Part shown: positions 15,823-22,583 of the stretch, one piece after another
Layout: the number at the start of each line of letters is the position of its first letter
How positions within the stretch are numbered: position 1 is the stretch's first letter
Assembly (NCBI GenBank): GCA_036503775.1
Contig: DASXWH010000150.1
Span: 1 to 22,636, forward strand
DNA from: Ohtaekwangia sp036503775
Lineage (GTDB): Bacteria; Bacteroidota; Bacteroidia; Cytophagales; Cyclobacteriaceae
DNA length: 22,636 bases
Direction: 5' to 3'
The notes under the pieces: model-generated
What the model was told of the DNA's origin: nothing
Databases searched by the model: none
Seen by the model: only the letters and a program-made list of their open reading frames with translations
Made by a program: the position numbers and the translations under genes

Positions 15823-17220
15823 TTAGTCCAGACTTCCTACCATTTTCTCAGGCCTTACCCACTGGTCAAACTGCTCTGAGGTTAACAATCCAAGTTCAAC
15901 GGCTGCCTCTCGGAGGGTCTTGTTTTCCTTGTGGGCTTTCTTGGCAATCTTGGCAGCGTTCTCATAACCAATATGAGTGTTAAGGGATGTTACCAGCATT
16001 AATGAATTTTCCAGATGTTGCTTGATTACTGGATTATTCGGTTGTATACCTTCTGCGCATTTATCGTTGAAAGACACGCACGCATCGCCAATCAGACGAG
16101 CAGACTGAAGTACGTTGGCAGCGATTACCGGTTTGAAAACATTCAATTCAAAATGTCCATTTGAACCCCCGATAGATACTGCTACATCATTACCGATCAC
16201 CTGAGCACAAACCATAGTAAGCGCTTCCGGTTGTGTAGGATTTACTTTGCCGGGCATAATAGAAGATCCTGGTTCATTATCCGGAATAATAATTTCTCCT
16301 ATACCACACCGCGGGCCTGAACTCAATATCCGAATGTCATTACCAATTTTCATCAGAGAGACAGCCGATCGTTTTAATGCTCCGGACAGTTCCACCATTG
16401 CATCGTGAGCAGCCAGAGCTTCAAATTTATTGGGAGCAGTTACGAATGGGCAGCCGGTTAACTCTGCAATTTTTTTGGCAACCAGAACATCATAACCCTT
16501 TGGTGTGTTGAGCCCTGTACCAACCGCAGTACCACCAAGAGCTAGTTCACGAATAACCTCCAATGCATTTTTTATTGCCCGGATGCTATTGTCGAGTTGC
16601 TGAACATAGCCTGAAAACTCCTGGCCTAATGTGAGCGGAGTTGCATCCATAAAGTGTGTACGACCAGTTTTTACAATGTTCTTATAGGCTTCTGCTTTTT
16701 TTGACAATGTATCCCGAAGCTTTTTCAGGCCAGGAAGTGTGATCTCTACCACCTGCTTATAAGCAGCAATGTGCATGGCTGTAGGAAATGTGTCATTGGA
16801 AGACTGTGATTTGTTAACATCATCGTTGGGATGAAGCACCTTTTTATCATCCGTCAGTTTACCACCTTGTAAAACATGAGCGCGGTAAGCAATGACTTCA
16901 TTCACGTTCATATTGCTTTGCGTTCCGGAACCGGTTTGCCAGATCACCAATGGAAATTCACCATCCAGTTTACCCGTCAGAATTTCATCGCATACTTTGC
17001 CAATCAGATCTTTTTTATCTGCCGTCAGAACACCAAGGTCGTGATTGGCCATGGCTGCTGCTTTTTTGAGGAATGCAAAAGCATAGATGATTTCCTTTGG
17101 CATGCTTGCCTCAGGGCCAATTTTGAAATTGTTTCTGGACCGTTCAGTTTGTGCCCCCCAGTATTTCTCAGCGGGAACCTGTACCTCACCCATGGTGTCT
17201 TTTTCAATGCGGTAGCTCAT
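15823..17220 (-). CDS. fumC: Class II fumarate hydratase
   Basis: Interconverts fumarate and L-malate in the TCA cycle; iron-independent homotetramer. The 465-residue product shows SGSGTQSNMNVNEVI (97-111), TGRTHFMDATPLTLGQEFSGY with His189, and the superfamily signature GSSIMPGKVNP (318-328) with the catalytic serine in GSS. These match E. coli FumC His188 and Ser318 within one position. Length and the N-terminal YRIEKDTMGEVQVPAEKYWGAQTERS are typical. It starts at ATG 17220. TTCTTTTG at 17245-17238 on the minus strand is a 7-of-8 match to TAnnTTTG. The flavoprotein gene ends 82 bases upstream. I see no convincing terminator in the 102 bases after it. Confidence 0.97.
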   Translation of the reverse strand: MSYRIEKDTMGEVQVPAEKYWGAQTERSRNNFKIGPEASMPKEIIYAFAFLKKAAAMANHDLGVLTADKKDLIGKVCDEILTGKLDGEFPLVIWQTGSGTQSNMNVNEVIAYRAHVLQGGKLTDDKKVLHPNDDVNKSQSSNDTFPTAMHIAAYKQVVEITLPGLKKLRDTLSKKAEAYKNIVKTGRTHFMDATPLTLGQEFSGYVQQLDNSIRAIKNALEVIRELALGGTAVGTGLNTPKGYDVLVAKKIAELTGCPFVTAPNKFEALAAHDAMVELSGALKRSAVSLMKIGNDIRILSSGPRCGIGEIIIPDNEPGSSIMPGKVNPTQPEALTMVCAQVIGNDVAVSIGGSNGHFELNVFKPVIAANVLQSARLIGDACVSFNDKCAEGIQPNNPVIKQHLENSLMLVTSLNTHIGYENAAKIAKKAHKENKTLREAAVELGLLTSEQFDQWVRPEKMVGSLD

Positions 17221-17302
17221 AGCGATTTTATTTGGGGCAAAAGAACTATGAAAATGGGTAAAATGAAACTGAAAAGACTAAAATGAAGAAAGGCGTGACA
17301 TC

Positions 17303-18541
17303 TTAGTCAAAGTCTTTTGTCATTTCCGTTGCGGCTATAAAAGCGGTTGTCCAGGCCGCCTGAAAATTGAACCCTCCCGTCTCACCGTCAATGTTCAGCA
17401 CCTCTCCGGCAAAGAATACATTTTTTACTTTTTTGCTCTCCAGGGTTGTCATGTTGACATCCTGCAAGTCAATGCCTCCGCAGGTAACAAATTCTTCCTT
17501 GAAAGTAGTTTTGCCTTTGATTTGAAAAGGCGCGCGAATAAGAAATTCAATAAGACGATTAAGGCTTTTTAGCGATAATTCGTCCCATGTTTTTTGATTT
17601 TCGATGAGGGCAAGCGTACAGAGTTTTTGCCAGAGACGCTGTGGCAAATTAAACAGGGGATTAGAAACAATCTTTTGCCTGGGATGATTTGTTTTATAAT
17701 CGAAAAGTGTATTCCGTAAAGCTTCTTCTTCCTGCGGACCGATCCAGCTTACCAGTACTGTGAATTCGTAATTCACTTGATGAAGATACGTAGCCGCCCA
17801 TGCTGAAAGTTTGATAACAGCAGGCCCGCTTAATCCCCAATGTGTAATAAGTAAAGGTCCACGCTGGGTGAATTTTGTAGTGGCGATTTTTACTTCGGCA
17901 TGGGGAACTGATAATCCCATCAGGTCTACATAGTGCTTATTCTGATCATTAAAAGTAAATAAGGAAGGGATAGGTGTTATGAGATTGTGCCCTAATAACG
18001 TTAACCACGTATAGGCGTCTGCCTTGGGATTCCCTCCCGTAGCAACCAGAATTTTTCTTGTTGTGAAGGAAACATCGTTGGCACAATGAACCACGAGATG
18101 GTCACTGTCACAAACTATTTGTTTGACAGTAAGACCCAGCTCAATCTTGATTTTATTCTTTGCGGCCTGATCTAGGAAACAATTTATTATCGTTTGCGAG
18201 CTGTCTGTTTCAGGAAACATCCGCCCATCGGGTTCCGTCTTAAGATTAACCCCTTTTGTGGAGAACCATTCAACAACATCCTTAGCCTGAAATCTCTTGA
18301 ACAGGTCTTTTAACTTCTTTTCTCCCCGTGGATAGTGATGGGCCAGTTCTATTGGGTCAAAGCAGTGATGCGTAACATTGCAGCGGCCACCACCCGATAC
18401 TTTTACTTTGGAGAGAAGCTTATTTGATTTTTCTACGATCAGAATCCGTAAGCCTGGCTTGGATGCTGCTGCTTCAATGGCGCCAAAAAAACCTGCTGCT
18501 CCACCTCCGACAACAATTATATCAAATTGATTCACCCCCAA
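17303..18541 (-). CDS. BaiN/HI0933-type FAD-dependent flavoprotein (NAD(P)/FAD oxidoreductase)
   Basis: The 412-residue protein has an N-terminal Rossmann fold, FDIIVVGGGAAGFFGAIEAA, then VEKSNKLLSKVKVSGGGRCNVT (SGGGRCN at 49-55), the PDGRMFPETDSSQTI segment, ATGGNP, and near the C-terminus EEFVTCGGI with GEVLNIDGETGGFNFQAAWTTA. This arrangement is specific for the HI0933/YhiN/BaiN family; the substrate is unknown for most members. No ATG precedes the FAD motif: TTG 18541 is the earliest possible start and GTG 18535 two codons later is equally good. A TAGATTTG (full TAnnTTTG) at 18546-18539 overlaps the TTG, which slightly favours the GTG. It lies 47 bases after the NTF2-like gene. Confidence 0.88.
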   Translation of the reverse strand: MGVNQFDIIVVGGGAAGFFGAIEAAASKPGLRILIVEKSNKLLSKVKVSGGGRCNVTHHCFDPIELAHHYPRGEKKLKDLFKRFQAKDVVEWFSTKGVNLKTEPDGRMFPETDSSQTIINCFLDQAAKNKIKIELGLTVKQIVCDSDHLVVHCANDVSFTTRKILVATGGNPKADAYTWLTLLGHNLITPIPSLFTFNDQNKHYVDLMGLSVPHAEVKIATTKFTQRGPLLITHWGLSGPAVIKLSAWAATYLHQVNYEFTVLVSWIGPQEEEALRNTLFDYKTNHPRQKIVSNPLFNLPQRLWQKLCTLALIENQKTWDELSLKSLNRLIEFLIRAPFQIKGKTTFKEEFVTCGGIDLQDVNMTTLESKKVKNVFFAGEVLNIDGETGGFNFQAAWTTAFIAATEMTKDFD

Positions 18542-18588
18542 ATCTACTTCTACAGTTGATTAAGCGGGTATATATATCTGGAATAAAA

Positions 18589-19014
18589 TCAATGTCGGTA
18601 ATACGTTTTGCTGACAATTTTCCAGCCCTCGCTGAATTTATAGAGCACGAGGTAGTCGGTGAACGTACGTTTTCCTTCACGGAACAGATCCAGTTTAACA
18701 ACAGCCGCTGTACCGGTCACATCAACCGAGATAAACTTGCCTTCAGCTTTAGGGAGAGCTGGAGTATTTTCTTTCTTACGCTTTTCGATGGCTGTAATCC
18801 ATTCTTCAATAGGATAAGGTTTAACATCATTATCCACAAATCGTAACATGGTAAACGAAGGATGAAAGCCTTTCCGGATGTCTTCAATGCTGCCACTATT
18901 CTGGATGCCTTCAATGTAAGCACTACTTACTACCTGTCGGATTAAGTCTTCATCAGATTGCGAGAAGGCGGGGATTGAGAAAAGAAGAGCAACAGCGATA
19001 ATCAGGGTTTTCAT
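18589..19014 (-). CDS. Small secreted NTF2-like (lumazine-binding-type) protein
   Basis: The 141-residue protein has a signal peptide (MKTLIIAVALLFSIPAFSQ). A single NTF2-like domain follows (about 20-141): helix EDLIRQVVSSAYIEGIQNSGSIEDI, FHPSFTMLRF, WITAIEKRKK, GTAAVVKLDLFREG, FTDYLVLYKFSEGWKIVSKTYYRH. The closing W-K-I-V-x-K-x-Y motif is characteristic of this superfamily, often labelled putative lumazine-binding. Whether it binds a ligand is unknown. An in-frame ATG at 19032 would add six residues; 19014 gives a cleaner signal peptide. The structured 200-base gap upstream separates it from the receiver-like gene. Confidence 0.8.
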   Translation of the reverse strand: MKTLIIAVALLFSIPAFSQSDEDLIRQVVSSAYIEGIQNSGSIEDIRKGFHPSFTMLRFVDNDVKPYPIEEWITAIEKRKKENTPALPKAEGKFISVDVTGTAAVVKLDLFREGKRTFTDYLVLYKFSEGWKIVSKTYYRH

Positions 19015-19121
19015 AAAAAGTTGTTTTAGCATAGAACGTCACAGACAAACCCGGGGAGTTGACCAGCAGACAGAAATCGCTATCGTAGTTTCAAAAAACA
19101 GTTTGTAGCCAACGAAAGGAT

Positions 19122-19170
19122 AATCTTCCACCTCTGCACCCAGGGCAGATGCCCGGGGGAGAGGAAGATT
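19122..19170. repeat. Long imperfect hairpin between the receiver-like and NTF2-like genes
   Basis: AATCTTCC (19122-19129) pairs perfectly with GGAAGATT (19163-19170), and TCT/AGA continue the stem. Inside, CCC-A-GGGC (19139-19146) pairs with GCCCGGG (19151-19157) around an AGAT loop. No T-run follows on either strand in the form expected of an intrinsic terminator. It may act as mRNA structure or as a weak terminator; the class is unknown. Confidence 0.5.
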
Positions 19171-19235
19171 TTCAGATTAACCAACTATTCCAGGGGGAAA
19201 TTCTATAGATAAGAGAGGGTCTTAACCTAACGGTA

Positions 19236-19646
19236 TTAATTCAATCGTGTCTGAGACAATAGATCGTCCCAATCTTTGTCCGCTTCAGGTTTTACGCGTT
19301 CGTTAACAATGCCAGCCAGTTTGTTATCAACATCCTTATTCACCAGCATGGCGGCTACGCCCAGAGCGTTTCCAAGGTGCATTGTCTTTTCATCTACCTC
19401 ATCCGCAATAAAAATTACGGGGGTATTTCTGTTTACGGAGTGTGTACGTATTGAACGTACTAATTCAAATCCTGTGATCACAGGCAGGTCGGTACCGCAG
19501 ATAATCAGATCGAAATGTTCGATTCGCGAGGTTAGGAGCCCATCCAAACCAGATTCGGTATGAAGCACAACGGGATTGCATCCGCTAAGTACCGACTTGA
19601 TTTGCACAACGGTTTCTTTCTGCCTGTGAACCACAAGGATTTTCAT
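19236..19646 (-). CDS. Stand-alone degenerate receiver-domain protein (pseudo-receiver)
   Basis: The 136-residue product is receiver-like throughout: MKILVVH, DLIICGTDLPVITGFELVRSIR, NTPVIFIADE, GVAAMLVNKDV. Key residues are lost. The acidic pair after strand 1 is replaced (VVDDE becomes VVHRQ, His7-Arg8). The phosphoacceptor position in DLIILD is Gly51 (DLIICG), although Asp53 lies two residues later. The conserved Thr/Ser is Ala81, and the conserved Lys position is Asn103 with Lys104 next to it. It has no output domain; a polar C-terminal tail (118-136) follows. It therefore probably does not accept phosphate in the usual way. It lies on the same strand as, and 228 bases downstream of, the LuxR-type regulator, separated by inverted repeats. 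Confidence 0.8.
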   Translation of the reverse strand: MKILVVHRQKETVVQIKSVLSGCNPVVLHTESGLDGLLTSRIEHFDLIICGTDLPVITGFELVRSIRTHSVNRNTPVIFIADEVDEKTMHLGNALGVAAMLVNKDVDNKLAGIVNERVKPEADKDWDDLLSQTRLN

Positions 19647-19684
19647 TCTTTTAAGAGAATTGAGTTAAACATTAAATTCCCTAA

Positions 19685-19700
19685 ACCTTTTACGAAAGGT
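19685..19700. repeat. Inverted repeat ACCTTT-N4-AAAGGT
   Basis: A perfect 6-bp stem with a 4-base loop lies 38 bases before the receiver-like ATG, in its putative 5' leader. Nothing else coding is seen in the 228-base gap 19647-19874. Confidence 0.5.
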
Positions 19701-19749
19701 CGTTAATCGGCACGTCTGGCCTGGTGGTGTTTTCGATGAAAAGTACGTA

Positions 19750-19765
19750 CCCTTAAAAATAAGGG
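19750..19765. repeat. Inverted repeat CCCTTA-N4-TAAGGG
   Basis: A perfect 6-bp stem with an AAAA loop, the middle one of three inverted repeats in the gap 19647-19874. Confidence 0.5.
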
Positions 19766-19821
19766 ACCACTAAAGTGATTGATAATTAACGAGATAGAGT
19801 TAGAGTGAGGATAGTTGGGAG

Positions 19822-19855
19822 GTATAATTGTACTACGAAATTAGTACAATTATAC
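19822..19855. repeat. Perfect 14+14 bp palindrome downstream of the LuxR-type regulator
   Basis: The left arm is 19822-19835 and the right arm 19842-19855, perfectly complementary, around the 6-base centre CGAAAT. The arms are AT-rich with a TTGTAC/GTACAA core. It starts 20 bases after the regulator's stop (minus strand). No T-run follows directly on the minus strand, so it is not a textbook intrinsic terminator; it could be an operator or an mRNA-stabilising stem. Confidence 0.75.
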
Positions 19856-19874
19856 TATTGGAGTTTTTTTGGAA

Positions 19875-20525
19875 TTAACTCACCAGGCCTGCCTCATAGG
19901 CATATTTGACCAAGCCAACTGTATTATTGACGCCAACTTTTTCCATCATGTTTACACGATGATTGCGAACAGTATTCTCACTTAAAGAAAGTTTTTGTCC
20001 GATTTCACGGATGGTGAGTTCGCGACAGGTTAACACCAGAATTTCTTTTTCGCGATCGGTCAGATCAGCCTGTCTGAAATTTGGTCGCTGGCCGGCTTTT
20101 TTTTCGGTTACATTTTTTCGCAATACTGCAGCAACAAGATCATTGTGATAAAAATCTTTTTCAGCTACAGCGTAAATGGCTTTTTCAAGCTCATCGGGTT
20201 CAGTATTCTTTAACAGAAATGCATGCACACCCATCTCCATCATGTGAAGAATGTATTTGTTGCTATCGTGCATCGTAAGGATTATAATCTTCACATGCGG
20301 ATGACGCTTGATAATATTTTCGCATGTTTCAGCTCCGTCCATTACGGGCATCTGTAAATCTATAATGGCAACATCGGGCTCTTCATACTTCACCAGTGTA
20401 AGTAGTTCTTTACCATTCTCGGCATCCTTTACTTCACTCACACGATCAAATGTCCGAAGCAGGTTGACCATGGCCTTACGAAAAAGTGTATGATCGTCTG
20501 CTATGTAGACTTTAAACTTTTTCAT
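19875..20525 (-). CDS. NarL/FixJ-type response regulator (REC + LuxR-type HTH)
   Basis: The 216-residue DNA-binding regulator has an N-terminal receiver with VYIADDHTLFRKAM, phosphoacceptor Asp56 in VAIIDLQMPVMDG, Thr84 in IILTMHDS and Lys106 in HAFLLKNTEPDEL; all acidic-pocket residues are intact. The linker KKAGQRPNFRQADL leads to a LuxR-type helix-turn-helix (about 152-216): LTDREKEILVLTCREL, TIREIGQKLSLSENTVRNHRVNMMEKVGV. It starts at ATG 20525, which overlaps the end of the kinase gene by 14 bases, so translation is probably coupled and the pair acts together. The target genes are unknown; the palindrome and receiver-like gene downstream are candidates. Confidence 0.93.
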   Translation of the reverse strand: MKKFKVYIADDHTLFRKAMVNLLRTFDRVSEVKDAENGKELLTLVKYEEPDVAIIDLQMPVMDGAETCENIIKRHPHVKIIILTMHDSNKYILHMMEMGVHAFLLKNTEPDELEKAIYAVAEKDFYHNDLVAAVLRKNVTEKKAGQRPNFRQADLTDREKEILVLTCRELTIREIGQKLSLSENTVRNHRVNMMEKVGVNNTVGLVKYAYEAGLVS

Positions 20526-21306
20526 ACGGTAGCGTCAATGTCGTTTTACTTCCCTGGGTTCTTTCTTTATCAAATTCAATTGTAGCGCTTAGCAGGCGAG
20601 CCCGGTTTTCAATGTTAAATAATCCGAGTCCGCGTCCGGGCTCAGTAGATGAACGAAGCGCTTCATGATCAAATCCAACACCGTTATCTTCAACCGACAC
20701 CGAAAGCTGATCGTTTGCATTAACGGTTACGGTAATGGCCGTAGCTTTCGAATGCTTTAGGGCATTATTCAACAATTCCTGAACGACACGGAAAAGCATT
20801 AACTCGCGATTTTTGTCAAACGATTTTAATTCTCCGTTTTCTACGTAATGAATAGGTAAAAGGGAAGTGGATTGAAATCGCTCACAAATTTCTTTTACAG
20901 CTTGGCCAAAACCAAATTTTTCCAATGTGGAAGGCATTAAATCACGGCTAATTTTTCGAACAGAGTTTATCGTGTCGTCTAGCATTTGCTTGGGATGTTC
21001 AAGACTTTGCGGATCGGGTATTTGCCGGGCCAGTGTAGTGATGCCAACGCGTATAGTTGAGAGCATGGCACCTATGCTGTCGTGTAGTTCTCCGGCTAAT
21101 CGCCTACGTTCATTTTCTTCTGACTCCAGTGCTGCTTCCATCATCCGCTGCTGGTAGTCAAGCTCCAGTTGCTGACGCTTGAATTGTTCCTGGAGCATCT
21201 TCTTTTGATAAAAGGCGACAAAGAGTATTATCGAGCTTGCCAGAATAAGCATGCCTGCTGTCAGCAAAGAAAAGATTAGCGGAAAATTGGCTGTTCCCTG
21301 CTCCAT
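20512..21306 (-). CDS. Sensor histidine kinase, HisKA_3/NarX-type, one membrane helix
   Basis: The 264-residue kinase has a short N-terminus, one membrane helix (about 11-31, FSLLTAGMLILASSIILFVAF), a coiled segment, and a HisKA_3 dimerisation domain with phosphoacceptor His75 (RRRLAGELHDSIGAMLSTIR). The HATPase_c domain has the N-box QELLNNALKH (176-185), DNGVGF (207-212) and GRGLGLFNIENRA (224-236). No extracellular sensory domain is present, so the signal must come through the helix, a partner protein or the cytoplasm. It starts at ATG 21306. It overlaps the downstream response regulator by 14 bases, which defines a two-component pair. A terminator separates it from the membrane-protein gene upstream. 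Confidence 0.92.
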   Translation of the reverse strand: MEQGTANFPLIFSLLTAGMLILASSIILFVAFYQKKMLQEQFKRQQLELDYQQRMMEAALESEENERRRLAGELHDSIGAMLSTIRVGITTLARQIPDPQSLEHPKQMLDDTINSVRKISRDLMPSTLEKFGFGQAVKEICERFQSTSLLPIHYVENGELKSFDKNRELMLFRVVQELLNNALKHSKATAITVTVNANDQLSVSVEDNGVGFDHEALRSSTEPGRGLGLFNIENRARLLSATIEFDKERTQGSKTTLTLPYEKV

Positions 21307-21319
21307 TGGTCGAAAATAG

Positions 21320-21347
21320 AAAAACCGGTTTGCATTAACCGGCTTTT
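21320..21347 (-). terminator. Intrinsic terminator after the seven-helix protein gene
   Basis: CCGGTT (21325-21330) pairs with AACCGG (21337-21342) around a 6-base loop, extended by a G-T and A-T pairs and followed on the minus strand by a five-base T-run. It ends about 14 bases before the kinase ATG. Confidence 0.75.
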
Positions 21348-21383
21348 ATTCGTGAATAGCAAATAAAAATTATGAATTACTTC

Positions 21384-22070
21384 TTATAGGGTAGGCTTCA
21401 CTTTCTTTATTCTCCGGAGATCATAATATAAACCGATCATCACCAACAGCTGGAAAAGTATCCGAAGTATATTATGAAAACTCCAGTACGTTATCAGGTC
21501 ATTTTTCAGGACATTGATGAGGTATGCGGTAAAGGTATAGAGAATGAATGTTCCGGAGTAGAAAATGAGTAAAGCCGAATTAATCCAAAACATGGGAAGC
21601 CGGTGAATATGTTGTTCGGGTAATTCACGGAGCAACTTGTAGAAATAAAGAATACAAAAAACAATTTGGATCAGGGCCTGCAATACAGTCGAGTAGGAGT
21701 TGTTCGCTTGTTTTTGATATAAAAGCAGATTAGCGGAAGCCAAAACGAGGAACACACCAGCAATTGAGATAAATATCAGTTTGTTCTTTTTACCCAGGAG
21801 GAAATAATATACTGCTGCCATCAAAGCAACGTTACAAATATTCCAAATGGAAGACGGGAAATTGTAATAGGCTTGAACCGGATATCCGAACGTTTTAAGT
21901 TTGCCAAGAAAGAGAGTGGACAGGTCAGCAACAAAGCCAAGTAAGAATGTAAATCCTATCAGCCGTATGTAGAATGCTCTGGATTTATAACGGTAAAAAC
22001 AAAGCAAAGCCAACACAGCTGATAGGTATGTTTGGATTTTAGCTAACAGTAAATAAGTTTCAAAAGTCAT
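21384..22070 (-). CDS. Uncharacterised seven-helix membrane protein
   Basis: The 228-residue protein has seven hydrophobic segments: near 11-25 (IQTYLSAVLALLCFY), 34-54, 68-90, 95-115, 126-145, 155-178 and 193-210. Their connecting loops are short and the C-terminal tail is basic (RRIKKVKPTL). I do not recognise a named family with confidence. The frame is open upstream to 22205, but that stretch overlaps the CPPYCP-protein gene and contains no hydrophobic helix consistent with this protein; ATG 22070 gives a normal start after the upstream stop. ATG 22151 is a less likely alternative. Its terminator precedes the kinase gene, so it is a candidate sensor partner by position only. Confidence 0.65.
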   Translation of the reverse strand: MTFETYLLLAKIQTYLSAVLALLCFYRYKSRAFYIRLIGFTFLLGFVADLSTLFLGKLKTFGYPVQAYYNFPSSIWNICNVALMAAVYYFLLGKKNKLIFISIAGVFLVLASANLLLYQKQANNSYSTVLQALIQIVFCILYFYKLLRELPEQHIHRLPMFWINSALLIFYSGTFILYTFTAYLINVLKNDLITYWSFHNILRILFQLLVMIGLYYDLRRIKKVKPTL

Positions 22071-22119
22071 CGCTAACGGATTGAACTGATTGAGAGAATT
22101 GATCGAAAGGATGAAATCA

Positions 22120-22470
22120 TTACGGGCAATATGGAGGACATGAGTAACCATTATCACCAACAGTTCCCTGGGTTGTGGTAGTTTTCGCAGCCAGTTGGGT
22201 GACATTACCTCCTACATTGTTGAGCCCAATGTTGCTTCCGTCTTCTCGTGCTCCTACCAGGAATAATTGTATTTGACCGTTATCAGCAAGGCCAAAGTAA
22301 ATACGCATCCCAACAGCTTCTTTATGATCGATAACTTTTCGGATGATATCATCTCCATAAAAATATGCCCTGATGGCATTCGGATTTTTATCCTGATATC
22401 TTTTGATTGATTCTTGGGCTATTCCTTCATCAATTGGCCCGGCATCTTTTTTCGAGAATTTGTACGTCAT
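22120..22470 (-). CDS. Small conserved-looking protein ending CPPYCP, function unknown
   Basis: The 116-residue protein has no signal peptide or membrane helix. The centre reads GMRIYFGLADNGQIQLFLVGAREDGSN, followed by a short low-complexity stretch (KTTTTQGTVGDNG) and the terminus YSCPPYCP. I recall small Bacteroidota proteins with a RIYxGxxxxGxxxLxLVG core and a C-terminal CPPxC motif, but know of no function; this resemblance is from memory. The paired cysteines (CxxxC) at the extreme C-terminus could bind a metal or form a disulfide. It starts at ATG 22470, and the seven-helix gene begins 49 bases after its stop, probably in one transcript. I see no clear TAnnTTTG promoter in the 113 bases upstream, shared with the divergent GNAT gene. 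Confidence 0.65.
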   Translation of the reverse strand: MTYKFSKKDAGPIDEGIAQESIKRYQDKNPNAIRAYFYGDDIIRKVIDHKEAVGMRIYFGLADNGQIQLFLVGAREDGSNIGLNNVGGNVTQLAAKTTTTQGTVGDNGYSCPPYCP

Positions 22471-22529
22471 AGCTAAAAGGGTTTATGGTTAAACATGACC
22501 TAAAGTATTGAAAAAAAAATTAAAGTTTT

Positions 22530-22560
22530 TTTTCCAGGCGAGGGGTGGCCTATATCTTTG
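22530..22560 (+). promoter_or_regulatory. Putative promoter of the GNAT gene
   Basis: TATCTTTG (22553-22560) fully matches the -7 consensus TAnnTTTG. A TTTT at 22530-22533 lies 19 bases upstream, close to the -33 TTTG. The start codon follows 23 bases later, a normal leader length. Confidence 0.5.
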
Positions 22561-22583
22561 GTGACTTTGAAAACGAATTCTTC

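Noticed and set aside
18424..18846. Plus-strand frame of 140 residues
   Set aside because: It spans the antisense of two convincing minus-strand genes and the gap between them, with no family signal.
19122..19170. tRNA-like cloverleaf
   Set aside because: It has nested stems but no acceptor/CCA layout, no T-loop GTTC motif and no anticodon arm; it is a simple long hairpin.
22071..22205. N-terminal extension of the seven-helix protein
   Set aside because: It overlaps the end of the CPPYCP-protein gene; the hydrophobic part begins after ATG 22070. It remains possible that ATG 22151 is used.
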